From Candidatus Peregrinibacteria bacterium (GTDB taxonomy: Bacteria; Patescibacteriota; Gracilibacteria; Peribacterales; Peribacteraceae): DNA of 64,000 bases. A program made the position numbers and the translations under genes. The notes below the pieces were generated by a model. The model was not told the DNA's origin and did not search any database. It saw only the letters and a program-made list of their open reading frames with translations. The stretch is from the NCBI GenBank assembly GCA_030649955.1, contig JAUSFD010000005.1:62001-126000 (forward strand), read 5' to 3'. This document shows, piece after piece, positions 33,092 to 41,582 of the stretch (its first letter is position 1; every line of letters begins with the position of its first letter).

Positions 33092-34354
33092 TTACAGAGC
33101 CAGGTACTTCCTGCCCGCTTTGCGCACCGCCTCTCCGTCCAGGAGCGACTTGAGATCGTAGATCACCCCGCCTTCCTTGGTCGCCTTGATGAAGTCCTCG
33201 ATGGGGCGGCTCACGTACTCCTTGTGCGAGACCAGGAAGGCGATGGCGTCGTAGGGGCCGCTCTCGAAGGAGCCGGGCTTCATACCGCGTGCGGTGATTT
33301 CCTCCGGTGTCATGTGCGGCTCGTGGACTTCCACGAGGCAGCGGCGCGCCTCGAGTGCCTTCACGACGTCGTGCGCTTTGCTGTTGCGCGTATCGGGGAT
33401 GTCCTCCTTGAACGTGAGTCCCAGCACGAGGACGCGTGGCTGGTGGTTGTTCACGGTGAGGGTGGTGGAGATCTCCTCCGCGACGAAGGCACCCATGCCG
33501 TCGTTGATCGCGCGGCCGGCGGTGATCACGTGCGTGCGCATCCCCAGCTGCCGCGCTTTCTCCACCAGGTAGTACGGGTCGACTCCGATGCAGTGTCCCC
33601 CCACGAGGCCCGGCTTGAACTTCAGGAAGTTCCACTTCGTTCCCGCGGCATTGAGGACATCCTTCGTCTCGATCCCGAGTTTATGGCAGAGGATCGCGAT
33701 CTCGTTGATGAAGGCGATATTGAGATCGCGCTGCGCGTTCTCGATAGCCTTCGCCATCTCTGCCACTTTGATATTGGGAGCGCGGTGCACACCCGCTTTC
33801 GTCACCGATCCGTAGAGCTCACTCAGGATGTCGAGCGTCTTCGCGTCCTGCCCAGCGACGACCTTCACGATGCGATCGATGGTGTGCTCCTTATCCCCAG
33901 GATTGATCCGCTCCGGCGAGTAGCCGAGGGTGAAGTCGACCCCACATTTGAGGCCAGATTCCTCCTCGAGGATCCCGCCGCAGAGTTCCTCTGTGACGCC
34001 GGGATACACCGTGGATTCGTACACGACGATCATGCCTTTCTTCAGATGTTTCCCCACCGTGCGGCTGGCATCCTCCACCAAACTCAGGTCGGGATCGTTG
34101 CGATCATCCACCGGAGTCGGGATTGCGAGGATGATGACCTGCGCCTTCTCCAAAATTGCGGGATCAGCGCTGAAGGTCATGGGTGCCTCCTTCATCTGCG
34201 CGTCACTGAGCTCTCCCGTGCGGTCCTTGCCGCCCTGGAGCTCCTCGATTCGCCGCTTGCTGATGTCGTACCCGTACACGGTGTGCCCGCTCTTCGCGAG
34301 ACCATGCGCGAGGGGGAGTCCAACGTACCCGAGACCGACGACTGCGACGTTCAT
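33092..34354 (-). CDS. nucleotide sugar dehydrogenase (TviB/WecC type)
   Basis: A 420-aa UDP-sugar 6-dehydrogenase, which oxidises the C6 hydroxyl of a UDP-N-acetylhexosamine to the uronic acid using two NAD. It shows VAVVGLGYVGLPLAHGLA (NAD site), IPTPVDDRNDPDLS, VVYESTVYPGVTEE, and the catalytic-Cys motif LVGGHCIGVDPYYL. These are features of the WecC/TviB/WbpA group rather than UDP-glucose dehydrogenase, but the exact substrate cannot be decided. TAGACT lies 9 nt before the ATG. It is convergent with DUF4956. Confidence 0.87.
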   Translation of the reverse strand: MNVAVVGLGYVGLPLAHGLAKSGHTVYGYDISKRRIEELQGGKDRTGELSDAQMKEAPMTFSADPAILEKAQVIILAIPTPVDDRNDPDLSLVEDASRTVGKHLKKGMIVVYESTVYPGVTEELCGGILEEESGLKCGVDFTLGYSPERINPGDKEHTIDRIVKVVAGQDAKTLDILSELYGSVTKAGVHRAPNIKVAEMAKAIENAQRDLNIAFINEIAILCHKLGIETKDVLNAAGTKWNFLKFKPGLVGGHCIGVDPYYLVEKARQLGMRTHVITAGRAINDGMGAFVAEEISTTLTVNNHQPRVLVLGLTFKEDIPDTRNSKAHDVVKALEARRCLVEVHEPHMTPEEITARGMKPGSFESGPYDAIAFLVSHKEYVSRPIEDFIKATKEGGVIYDLKSLLDGEAVRKAGRKYLAL

Positions 34355-34424
34355 AGGGCGTGTAGTCTAGCGAGATCAGAGGGGAGTACAACTGCTGATC
34401 CGAATACCACAATGAGAGTAGCTG

Positions 34425-34512
34425 TGGAGGTTGGTAGGACGGTAGGCGCAAGCGATTCTCTGAGCGAGCGCAGATAGAGAATGCCATTACCAACCTACCG
34501 CCCTACCGACCT
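34425..34512. repeat. word-repeat inverted element, GGTAGG family
   Basis: Left arm 34425-34447 (GGTTGGTAGGACGGTAGG). Right arm 34487-34512 (CCAACCTACCGCCCTACCGA). It lies in the divergent spacer between the dehydrogenase and a membrane-protein gene. Confidence 0.85.
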
Positions 34513-34576
34513 CTCTTCGTGTGCTACAGTTCCCCAGCAATATAACCATTCGTCAGTCTTCCCTTCGCATCATCAC

Positions 34577-35797
34577 ATGTCCCTCCCGCTTCGCCTGCAG
34601 AAGGCCGTTCCATGGATTGTTGTCCTCCTCTTCGTCGGAGCAACAGCATTGAGCATGTGGATGGCGACGCCCAATCCGACGGACGATCACTTCTTCTACC
34701 AGAAGTTCATCGAGACTCTGGCCGGTGGGAAGCTCGATTTGAGCATCCCCGGCTTCCACGGGATGAACATCCTCACGGTGCCGTGGTACCTCATCACACG
34801 GTCTCCACTCGCGCAGATCGAGTTCCAGATGCTCGCGGGGATCCTCCTCCCGCTTTTTGCCTTCCTCGCTGCGCGCAGTCTCTACAAGTCTGATGCGGAG
34901 GGGCTCCTCTTCGCCGCAGTCATTGCGATGATGCCGTTCCTCTCATTCTCCGCACTGCGCGGCTGGATGGTCGCGCTCTACAACGCACTCTTCTTCATCA
35001 CCATCTGGGCATCTGCGAAGCAGTGGAAGTGGTGGTGGATCCCGTGGGGATTCTCTGTGATCTCCCTCCCGTTCTCCGTTGCCCTCCTCCCGCTTCTTGC
35101 GGTGCTCGCACCCCCGTCGAAGAAGGGCATGCTCCATCGGTACAGATTCATCCTCCTCGGGCTGGCGATTCCCGTTGTGTACGTTGTGATGCAATTCCTC
35201 CAGATCGGACACATCAATGTCGGTGTCCATACAGAGATGGACCACAGTAACGTGTGGCAGGGGCCCAGCCGGATGTTCCTCAATGCGGCGCATGCGCTGC
35301 AGATCCTCTTCTCCGTGCACAATTACTACTTCCCCAACCCTGGGCGCACGGGCGATGGCAACATGCTGCAGACCACCCCTGTACTGATCTTCCTCGGTCT
35401 CTTCGCACTCCTCTCGCCGAAGGAATTCTTCAAGAAGAGAGCACTGCCGCTCGCGCTCCTTCTCGGTGCAATCATCGGTATCGGGCTCAATGTTGCACTC
35501 GATCACATGGATCACTTTTACATGGAAACGGGCATCTTCTTCGTGATCCTCGCGGCACTCCCCGTTCTCCGGAAGTACCCGCTCTGGCTTCCGCTCGTCC
35601 TCGCAACACTGCATTTCCAGTGGTTCTACTTCTCCCTCCAGCACGGGGCGTTTTTCCAGTTGGACTGGTGGTTCTTTGCCGTTCCTGCTGTTGTAGACGC
35701 CGTTTTCGTTCTCTGGTGCCTGGCGAATTGGAAGGCAGTTTGGGGTCGCCTGACGGGGGTTTTTCCCCTATCCTCCCTCACCGACAATGGCGCGTAA
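34577..35797 (+). CDS. polytopic membrane protein, GT-C-like
   Basis: A 406-aa protein with about ten membrane helices. After the first helix the external loop carries NPTDDHFFYQKFIETLAGGK, in which paired acidic residues resemble the DD/DE site of lipid-linked sugar transferases (GT-C). HMDHFYMETGIFFVI lies in a late loop. A transfer function is inference. Its stop (GGCGCGTAA) overlaps a dead copy of the gmd start codon region. Confidence 0.6.
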   Translation: MSLPLRLQKAVPWIVVLLFVGATALSMWMATPNPTDDHFFYQKFIETLAGGKLDLSIPGFHGMNILTVPWYLITRSPLAQIEFQMLAGILLPLFAFLAARSLYKSDAEGLLFAAVIAMMPFLSFSALRGWMVALYNALFFITIWASAKQWKWWWIPWGFSVISLPFSVALLPLLAVLAPPSKKGMLHRYRFILLGLAIPVVYVVMQFLQIGHINVGVHTEMDHSNVWQGPSRMFLNAAHALQILFSVHNYYFPNPGRTGDGNMLQTTPVLIFLGLFALLSPKEFFKKRALPLALLLGAIIGIGLNVALDHMDHFYMETGIFFVILAALPVLRKYPLWLPLVLATLHFQWFYFSLQHGAFFQLDWWFFAVPAVVDAVFVLWCLANWKAVWGRLTGVFPLSSLTDNGA

Positions 35798-35812
35798 GAA
35801 AGCACTGATCAC
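35787..35812 (+). pseudogene. duplicate of the gmd start region
   Basis: ATGGCGCGTAAGAAAGCACT then GATCAC matches the true gmd start (35871-35896) at 23 of 26 bases. It would read MARKKALIT and then end in a repeat-derived tail. Between the copies lies a CCTTCGACTCGCTGCGCTCG-type mini-repeat. An 84-bp shift appears to have moved gmd away from its former stop-start overlap with the upstream gene. Confidence 0.7.
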
Positions 35813-35870
35813 CCTTCGACTCGCTGCGCTCGCTCAGGGCGAGATATGCTAACAACTTTCTCCGTAATGT

Positions 35871-36914
35871 ATGTCTCGTAAGAAAGCACTTATCACGGGC
35901 ATTACAGGACAGGACGGCTCCTACCTCGCGGAGTTCCTCCTCTCGAAGGACTACGAGGTGCACGGTCTCGTGCGCAGGGCGTCAACCTTCAACCGTGGGC
36001 GCATCGACCACCTCTTCCCAGAGTCCGGTGTGTCGCAGTTACCGATCGAGCTCCACTACGGCGATCTGGGCGATTCCAATTCCCTCCTGCGCGTTCTCCT
36101 CACGACGCAGCCGGACGAAATCTACAACTTAGCGGCGCAGAGCCACGTCGGTGTCAGCTTCGATATCCCGGAGTACACGGGCGATATCACGGGACTGGGC
36201 ACGACGCGTCTCCTCGAGGCGCTCCGCACGAGCAAGCTCCCATCGAAGTTCTATCAGGCGAGTTCCAGTGAGCTCTTCGGCAAGGCGGTGGAAGTACCGC
36301 AGACGGAGCGCACTCCCTTCTACCCACGCAGTCCGTACGCGTGCGCGAAGGCGTACTCGTTCTACCTTACGAAGAACTACCGCGAGAGCTACGGCATGTA
36401 CGCCGTGAACGGCATCCTCTTCAACCATGAGTCTCCACGTCGTGGCGAGAACTTCGTGACGCGAAAGATCACCCTGAGCCTCGCGAACATCCTCGCAGCG
36501 AAGCAGGAGTGCCTGTACATCGGGAACCTGGAGGCCAAGCGCGACTGGGGGTACGCCAAGGAGTACGTCGAGGGCATGTGGATGATGCTCCAGCAGCCCA
36601 AGCCGGATGACTACGTGCTCGCGACCGGCTCCTCCGCGTCGGTGCGGGAGTTCCTCGAGCTCTGCCTCGGCTACGCGCACATTCCCTTCCAGCGCCTTGG
36701 CGAAGGGCTTGACGAGGTCTACATCGACCAGCGCTCCGGCAAGACGGTCGTCGCTGTTGACAAGCACTACTACCGTCCCGCAGAGGTGGACTCTCTCCTC
36801 GGCGATCCCACGAAGGCGAAGCGCGAGCTCAAGTGGCAGGCGAAGACGACACTCGCGGAGCTCGCGAAGCTGATGATGGAGGCGGATTGTGAAGCTCTGG
36901 GAGTGACGCTCTGA
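35871..36914 (+). CDS. gmd: GDP-mannose 4,6-dehydratase
   Basis: A 347-aa extended SDR enzyme that turns GDP-D-mannose into GDP-4-keto-6-deoxy-D-mannose, the precursor of GDP-fucose, rhamnose and related sugars. NAD site [31 protein letters not shown]; the active-site Ser/Thr region [11 protein letters not shown]; the YxxxK motif [17 protein letters not shown]; and [18 protein letters not shown] are diagnostic. No GDP-fucose synthase or GDP-4-keto reductase is next to it, so the later step must be encoded elsewhere or by one of the SDR genes nearby. Confidence 0.95.
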   Translation: MSRKKALITGITGQDGSYLAEFLLSKDYEVHGLVRRASTFNRGRIDHLFPESGVSQLPIELHYGDLGDSNSLLRVLLTTQPDEIYNLAAQSHVGVSFDIPEYTGDITGLGTTRLLEALRTSKLPSKFYQASSSELFGKAVEVPQTERTPFYPRSPYACAKAYSFYLTKNYRESYGMYAVNGILFNHESPRRGENFVTRKITLSLANILAAKQECLYIGNLEAKRDWGYAKEYVEGMWMMLQQPKPDDYVLATGSSASVREFLELCLGYAHIPFQRLGEGLDEVYIDQRSGKTVVAVDKHYYRPAEVDSLLGDPTKAKRELKWQAKTTLAELAKLMMEADCEALGVTL

Positions 36915-36941
36915 GTGAATTCGATAGCAAGCTCGAAATAC

Positions 36942-37022
36942 CGTTTAGTCGTTTACTCGTTGATTCGTTTACTCGAGATGACACACTTCGAATAAACGAG
37001 TAAACCAATCAACGAATCAACC
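36942..37022. repeat. word-repeat inverted element, GTTTATTC octamer family, copy 3
   Basis: Left arm 36942-36975 (GTTTACTCGTTGATTCGTTT). Right arm 36987-37022 (CGAATAAACGAGTAAACC, then AATCAACGAATCAACC). It lies between gmd and the GtrA gene, which are co-directional. Confidence 0.92.
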
Positions 37023-37059
37023 GTTCTCAGAGCCAAGAGTTTCTGTTAGAATGCCACAC

Positions 37060-37485
37060 ATGTTCAAGAGCGAGTTCATTCGCCGGCACCTGAAGCAGGG
37101 GATGAAGTTCGCGATCGCGGGGGGCGCGGGATCGATCATCGACCTCTCGACGCTCACGCTCTTCGTTGAGCTCTTCAACATGCCCAAGTGGCTCGCGGGC
37201 ATCCCGTCGACGCTCCTCGCGGTCATCGTTGTGTTCCTCCTCAACAAGCACTTCACATTCCAGGATCGGGAGAAGAACTACGCGCACCAGGCATTCAAGT
37301 TTGCACTCGTGTACGGGGCGGCCATCCTCTTCAACATCCTCTGCTACAACTTCTTTCTCTGGCTCCAGATCCACTACATCCTCTCAAAGGTCCTCGCGAT
37401 TGGCATAGGTGCTGTGTGGAACTACTCGCTGTCGCATGGATTTGTCTTCAAGAAGCGGGAACAGGTAGATACTGTTGTCGTTTGA
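37060..37485 (+). CDS. GtrA family membrane protein
   Basis: A 141-aa protein with four membrane helices, matching GtrA proteins that are thought to carry polyprenyl-phosphate sugars across the membrane: QGMKFAIAGGAGSIIDLSTL, VVFLLNKHFTF, and the closing GAVWNYSLSHGFVF. The ATG at 37060 is chosen because TAGAAT (37047-37052) ends 7 nt before it, and the ATG at 37051 lies inside that hexamer. It probably works with the nearby DPM1-like GT2 enzymes. Confidence 0.88.
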   Translation: MFKSEFIRRHLKQGMKFAIAGGAGSIIDLSTLTLFVELFNMPKWLAGIPSTLLAVIVVFLLNKHFTFQDREKNYAHQAFKFALVYGAAILFNILCYNFFLWLQIHYILSKVLAIGIGAVWNYSLSHGFVFKKREQVDTVVV

Positions 37486-37559
37486 ATCATGAATCTTGAA
37501 TGGTGAATCATGGGAAGTAGGCATTCAAAATTCATGATTCAAGATTCACAATTTAATGA
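37482..37559. repeat. word-repeat inverted element, GAATCATGAATCTT family, copy 2
   Basis: Left arm 37482-37512 (TGAATCATGAATCTTGAAT). Right arm 37522-37559 (ATTCATGATTCAAGATTCAC). It begins at the GtrA stop codon. The same words occur at 4704-4773. Confidence 0.88.
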
Positions 37560-37601
37560 TCTAGCTCTTCTCTTGAGAACTATTGTCTTTACACTGTGAC
37601 C

Positions 37602-39311
37602 GTGCCCCCTCGCATTGCTGTCATCGCCGGTGCCGGTCCCGCTGGGCTCACTGCAGCCTACGAGCTCCTCAAGCGCACGGACATCGTGCCCATTGTCTAT
37701 GAGGTGACGGATGCGATTGGCGGTATCGCGCAGACCTACAACTACAAAGGCAACCGCATCGACATTGGCGGGCATCGCTTCTTCTCGAAGAGCGAGCGCG
37801 TCATGGACTGGTGGTTCAATATTCTCCCACGACAGGGAGCTCCTGCAGCGGATACCGTCGAGAAAGCTCATCAAATTGAGTACGTCGCCGATGCGATCCT
37901 CGAGTACCTCTGCCCGGAGTGCGTACAGCTATCAGCTGGCAGCGATCAGCGATCAGCATCAGGAGAGAAACTGGCCGCTGACAGCTGGCCGCTGACAGCT
38001 CGCTCCGTCCGCGTCAAACGCCCTGCCCCAGATCCGGAGAAGGAAGATGATGTGATGCTTCACCGCCCGCGTCTCTCCCGCATCTTCTATCGCAAGCACT
38101 TCTTCCCGTATCCCATTGCCATCACCATTACCGTCGCGAAGCGCCTGGGGTTCTTCAATACATTCCTGATCGCACTCAGTTACATCAAGTCGCAGGTCTT
38201 TCCGATCAAAGATGAGACGTACCTCGATTCCTTTTACATCAACCGCTTCGGCTACCGGCTCTACAAAACGTTCTTTGAAGCGTACACGGAGAAGGTGTGG
38301 GGTGTGCCCTGCAGCGATATCCGTGCAGACTGGGGCGCCCAGCGCGTGAAGGGGCTCTCTCTCAAGCGCGCCGTCGCTCATGCGATCCGCGATCTCCTGA
38401 GCAGCGACTTCCAGAAAGCCCAGCAGGAGCGCGAGACGAGTCTCATCACCCGGTTCTTCTACCCCAAGTACGGTCCGGGACACATGTGGGAGACGGTTGC
38501 TGGCCAGGTGCGGCAGTGTGGTGGCTCTGTGATCATGAAGCGACGTGTCTCCGGTGTACATCTGGAAGGGAACCAGGTGAAAGCGGTCACCATCGAAAAT
38601 ATTGAGACGGGCGAGACGGAGAAGGTCGCTTGCGATTTCTTCTTCTCCACCATGCCGATCAAGCACCTCGTTGGCATGATGACGCCCCATCCTCCCTCGC
38701 GCGTCGTCGAGGTCGCGGAGGGCCTCCAGTACCGCGATTTCCTCACCGTGGGATTACTATTGAAGAAGCTCCACGTGCAGGAGAGGGGGAAGAAGGTTGC
38801 GACCGATGTTCCCGATAACTGGATCTACATCCAGGAGGGGAGCGTGCGCGTGGGGCGCGTCCAGATCTTCAATAACTGGAGTCCCTACATGGTTGCCGAT
38901 CGCAAAAACTCCATCTGGATTGGACTCGAGTACTTCGTAAACGAAGGTGGAGATCTCTGGATTAAGCCCGATCAGGAAATGATCGCACTTGGCATCAAGG
39001 AGATGGAGTCGATTGGCTTCCTCCGTTCAGAGGATGTGCTCGATGCGTGCGTGCTCCGCATGCCGAAGGCCTACCCCGCGTACATCGGGAGCTATGACCA
39101 GCTGAGTGTCGTACAGGATTTCGCGAACTCCATCGAGAACCTCTTCCTCATCGGGCGTAACGGCATGCACCGCTACAACAACCAGGACCACAGCATGCTC
39201 GCCGCCATGACCGCGGTGGATAACATCATCGAGGGGAGGACCGATAAATCGAACCTCTGGGAGATCAACCTCGAGATGATCTACCACGAGGAGAAGAAGA
39301 AAGAGGGCTAG
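37602..39311 (+). CDS. FAD/NAD(P)-dependent oxidoreductase, amine-oxidase-like
   Basis: A 569-aa flavoprotein: [20 protein letters not shown] (FAD site), [20 protein letters not shown] and the C-terminal [20 protein letters not shown]. It belongs to the NAD(P)-binding amine-oxidase-like group related to UDP-galactopyranose mutase and protoporphyrinogen oxidase, often found in glycan loci. Substrate unknown. Residues about 109-135 ([20 protein letters not shown], then WPLTARS) are encoded by a word-repeat hairpin inserted in frame just before the conserved [17 protein letters not shown] block. TACACT ends 6 nt before the GTG at 37602; the GTG at 37596 abuts the hexamer. Confidence 0.82.
   Translation: MPPRIAVIAGAGPAGLTAAYELLKRTDIVPIVYEVTDAIGGIAQTYNYKGNRIDIGGHRFFSKSERVMDWWFNILPRQGAPAADTVEKAHQIEYVADAILEYLCPECVQLSAGSDQRSASGEKLAADSWPLTARSVRVKRPAPDPEKEDDVMLHRPRLSRIFYRKHFFPYPIAITITVAKRLGFFNTFLIALSYIKSQVFPIKDETYLDSFYINRFGYRLYKTFFEAYTEKVWGVPCSDIRADWGAQRVKGLSLKRAVAHAIRDLLSSDFQKAQQERETSLITRFFYPKYGPGHMWETVAGQVRQCGGSVIMKRRVSGVHLEGNQVKAVTIENIETGETEKVACDFFFSTMPIKHLVGMMTPHPPSRVVEVAEGLQYRDFLTVGLLLKKLHVQERGKKVATDVPDNWIYIQEGSVRVGRVQIFNNWSPYMVADRKNSIWIGLEYFVNEGGDLWIKPDQEMIALGIKEMESIGFLRSEDVLDACVLRMPKAYPAYIGSYDQLSVVQDFANSIENLFLIGRNGMHRYNNQDHSMLAAMTAVDNIIEGRTDKSNLWEINLEMIYHEEKKKEG
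37926..38004. repeat. word-repeat inverted element inside a gene, AGCTATCAGC family, copy 1
   Basis: Left arm AGCTATCAGCTGGCAGCGAT, then CAGCGATCAGC. Right arm GGCCGCTGACAGCTGGCCGC, then TGACAGCTCG. The length is compatible with the reading frame, so the oxidoreductase frame continues through it. A related element is at 47721-47796, also inside an enzyme gene. Confidence 0.85.
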
Positions 39312-39347
39312 GGCTAGGGCTAGGGCTAGGATTAGGGTTTGGGCTAA
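39304..39347. repeat. TTAGGR/CTAGGG hexamer tract
   Basis: GGGCTA occurs four times, then GGATTAGGGTTTGGGCTA, directly at the oxidoreductase stop codon. It belongs to the TTAGGA word family, but no clear complementary arm is present, so it may be a half element. Confidence 0.75.
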
Positions 39348-39366
39348 GAATTGTAGTATTCTGAAT

Positions 39367-39394
39367 TTGCAAATTTACAAAAAAGTATTATAAT
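39367..39394 (+). promoter_or_regulatory. near-consensus promoter of a leaderless gene
   Basis: TTGCAA (39367-39372), 16-bp spacer, TATAAT (39389-39394), then eight bases to the ATG at 39403. The surroundings are strongly AT-rich compared with the rest of the window. Confidence 0.75.
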
Positions 39395-39402
39395 ATACAT
39401 AT

Positions 39403-40248
39403 ATGACACAATCAATGGAACCAGTACCCTCGGCTCTACCACGCGATCCCAAAGATGTGAAAGATGAAATTGGTCAGTGGAAGAATCTCCTGGATGCAAC
39501 TCAGGATTCAGACGAACGAGACGAAATTCAGCGCGCTATCCTTAGACTTGAGGCTTTACTCCCTGCAAAGCCTATTACAACCAAGAATGTGTGGATGAAA
39601 TTTGTAGATTGGTCAGCGAGTGCAAAAGTGCAACGTCTGCTCACCCCAGAAAACAAGCAGGCCCCCTTCAAGCCTCCTGTCGAAAAGGAGTTTACGAAAC
39701 TCTCTCATGATGACGATCTTGATAGGGAGAACAATGATGGTGCATTTGTTCCTCAAGAAAATCTCGAGAGCTTCGTTGCTCAACTCGACACGCGTGCGAA
39801 GAGTATCGGTAATCTTCAGAACGTCGTTCCTCAGAGGGAGATCTTCCAGTGGCTAAAGGATGTTCGCACCTGGGCGCGGTCGGTGTGGGAGTACTTCGGA
39901 GTTGATACTGCCATCATGCCGAAGCTCGAAGGATGGTCACGCATGATCATCCCCGTCATTTCTGCTGCAGAAGCCGCAATAGAGATGCAAAGGAAACAGG
40001 GGAAGGAAGTCGATTCCGTATTCCTTGATCAATTGCGAGTGTACCGTGAAGTCTCAGAGAGACTCCGGAGGATGTTAGGCAAAGAATCCGTGCAGGAGAA
40101 GGGAGCAGCACAGCACAGTTTGCGCCGTGAGCACGAGAGGACGGGATACACCTTCTCACCGAAGAATCAGACGGCGACGAACATTCTCTTCAATAGAGAC
40201 GCAGAAGGTGAATACGAAAAAACTGTTCTCTCACCGGATCAGAGGTGA
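39403..40248 (+). CDS. orphan hypothetical protein
   Basis: A 281-aa soluble, highly charged protein that I do not recognise. It is mainly helical by eye (WKNLLDATQDSDERDEIQRA, FLDQLRVYREVSERLRRML), with no signal peptide or membrane helix. Codon use is more AT-rich than in the flanking genes. It has its own promoter and probably a leaderless mRNA. It resembles other orphan genes here (21174, 41123, 46448, 48401, 52651) in composition and promoter, not in sequence. Confidence 0.7.
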   Translation: MTQSMEPVPSALPRDPKDVKDEIGQWKNLLDATQDSDERDEIQRAILRLEALLPAKPITTKNVWMKFVDWSASAKVQRLLTPENKQAPFKPPVEKEFTKLSHDDDLDRENNDGAFVPQENLESFVAQLDTRAKSIGNLQNVVPQREIFQWLKDVRTWARSVWEYFGVDTAIMPKLEGWSRMIIPVISAAEAAIEMQRKQGKEVDSVFLDQLRVYREVSERLRRMLGKESVQEKGAAQHSLRREHERTGYTFSPKNQTATNILFNRDAEGEYEKTVLSPDQR

Positions 40249-40301
40249 TCACACTTGGGTCGCGGGTCAGAAGACCCGCTTCTCAACAGTATCTTCTTCT
40301 T

Positions 40302-41057
40302 TCACTTCTTCGCTGCTTTGATGTAGATCTGCGGCCCGAAGGGAATGGCATCGTGCAGGAAATACAATCTGTAGGTGACTGCGAAGATGAATCTCTTCCA
40401 CCTCGTGAGTCCTCCTTCCAAGTACCCTTCCCGCACGCGGTCGAAACTCACGTCTGTCAGGTACTTCTGGAGTGTGAAAAGCGGCCAGCCCCACAGCCGT
40501 GAACTCTCGATGGTGAAACCCTCTTCCTGTAGGAGTGCATCCAGATCCGCTTTCACGAAGTGCTGCGTGTGGCCTGTGTAGCGGTCCGATGCGTGGATCT
40601 TCCCCGCCTGCGTACTGAGAATCAGGAGTCCTCCCGGCGCTAGGTGATCCGCGATCCAGCGGATGATGTCGCGGTACTTCGTCGTGTGCTCGATGACTTC
40701 ACTGCAAATGATGACATCGTACTGTGCAGAGATCTCCGGAAGAGCTGCGTGATGGAATGTTCCTTCGGGGACCTTCTCGCGAGCGCGGATGACGGCCTTC
40801 TCCGAGATATCGTTCCCCGCGATGTGATCGCCAGGGAGTGCAAACTGCTGCTGGATGTCTTGCAACAATGAGCCCTCCCCACAGCCAAAATCGAAGATTT
40901 TACACTGATTCTCTCCGCAGTGTTTCTCAATTGCACGCAGGATGAAGCGTTTGCGGTGGCGGATTGTCGGGTATGCGGGGTACGACGACTCCGTACTATT
41001 CCAGTACGCATCGTAGTGCTCCTGCGACTCGAGTGGTGGGGGAGTATCGGAATGCAT
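40302..41057 (-). CDS. class I SAM-dependent methyltransferase (UbiG-like)
   Basis: A 251-aa methyltransferase: HYDAYWNSTESSYPAYPTIR at the N-terminus, IFDFGCGEGSLLQDI (SAM site), GNDISEKAVIRAREKVP, YDVIICSEVIEHTTKYRD and HLAPGGLLILSTQAGK. It probably methylates a sugar or lipid intermediate of the glycan pathway; the acceptor is unknown. I start at ATG 41057, dropping 12 unconserved residues. Confidence 0.85.
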   Translation of the reverse strand: MHSDTPPPLESQEHYDAYWNSTESSYPAYPTIRHRKRFILRAIEKHCGENQCKIFDFGCGEGSLLQDIQQQFALPGDHIAGNDISEKAVIRAREKVPEGTFHHAALPEISAQYDVIICSEVIEHTTKYRDIIRWIADHLAPGGLLILSTQAGKIHASDRYTGHTQHFVKADLDALLQEEGFTIESSRLWGWPLFTLQKYLTDVSFDRVREGYLEGGLTRWKRFIFAVTYRLYFLHDAIPFGPQIYIKAAKK

Positions 41058-41122
41058 GAGGGGAGTTCTCCAAAGACGGAGAATTCTACCCATGCTTCAT
41101 GCGTCCCTACGAGGGATTTTCG

Positions 41123-41527
41123 CTAGTCATCTTCCTCGCTGTCCCCGAACTCCCTTTCCAATTCCGCCAGGACTTCAGGTGAGAGTGTGTCCTCGTCGTC
41201 TGCGTCGGGGAGTAGTGGACTATCTTCTTCTCCTGGCGCAGGAAAGAGATCCGGGGAAATGAAGTCGATGCCGCGCATTCCTTTCTTCGTGGGTTTGTGA
41301 ACTTCCATGAGCACATCAATAGCGGCGTCCACTTCATTCAGTTTCTGACGTATTGCGTCAACCACCTTGAACCGCTCTCCGCCCCTAGGTAACCGCGCAG
41401 CTTTCCTAGAGTTCGCTCGTATTTCAGCGATCTCCTTGTGCAGTGGCTGTTTTGCTTCCACTGGAACATGCTCAGCTTCAGACAAACGGACTTCTCTCGC
41501 TAGAATTTCATGGGTGAGCTTGGCCAT
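41123..41527 (-). CDS. orphan hypothetical protein, acidic tail
   Basis: A 134-aa protein. The first 85 residues are helical and charged (LTHEILAREVRLSEAEHVPV, VVDAIRQKLNEVDAAIDVLM). The tail is very acidic (LLPDADDEDTLSPEVLAELE). No family recognised. A TTGACA/TAGAAT promoter with a 16-bp spacer (41539-41566) starts the transcript a few bases before the ATG at 41527. A GGAGG also lies there but would overlap the expected transcript start. Confidence 0.68.
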   Translation of the reverse strand: MAKLTHEILAREVRLSEAEHVPVEAKQPLHKEIAEIRANSRKAARLPRGGERFKVVDAIRQKLNEVDAAIDVLMEVHKPTKKGMRGIDFISPDLFPAPGEEDSPLLPDADDEDTLSPEVLAELEREFGDSEEDD

Positions 41528-41538
41528 AAGGATCCTCC

Positions 41539-41566
41539 ATTCTACGTATTCACGGTAGGGTGTCAA
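41539..41566 (-). promoter_or_regulatory. consensus promoter
   Basis: Minus strand: TTGACA (41566-41561), 16-bp spacer, TAGAAT (41544-41539). It drives the orphan gene at 41123-41527 with a leader of only about five bases. Confidence 0.7.
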
Positions 41567-41582
41567 TTTTTGTTGTCTTGGC

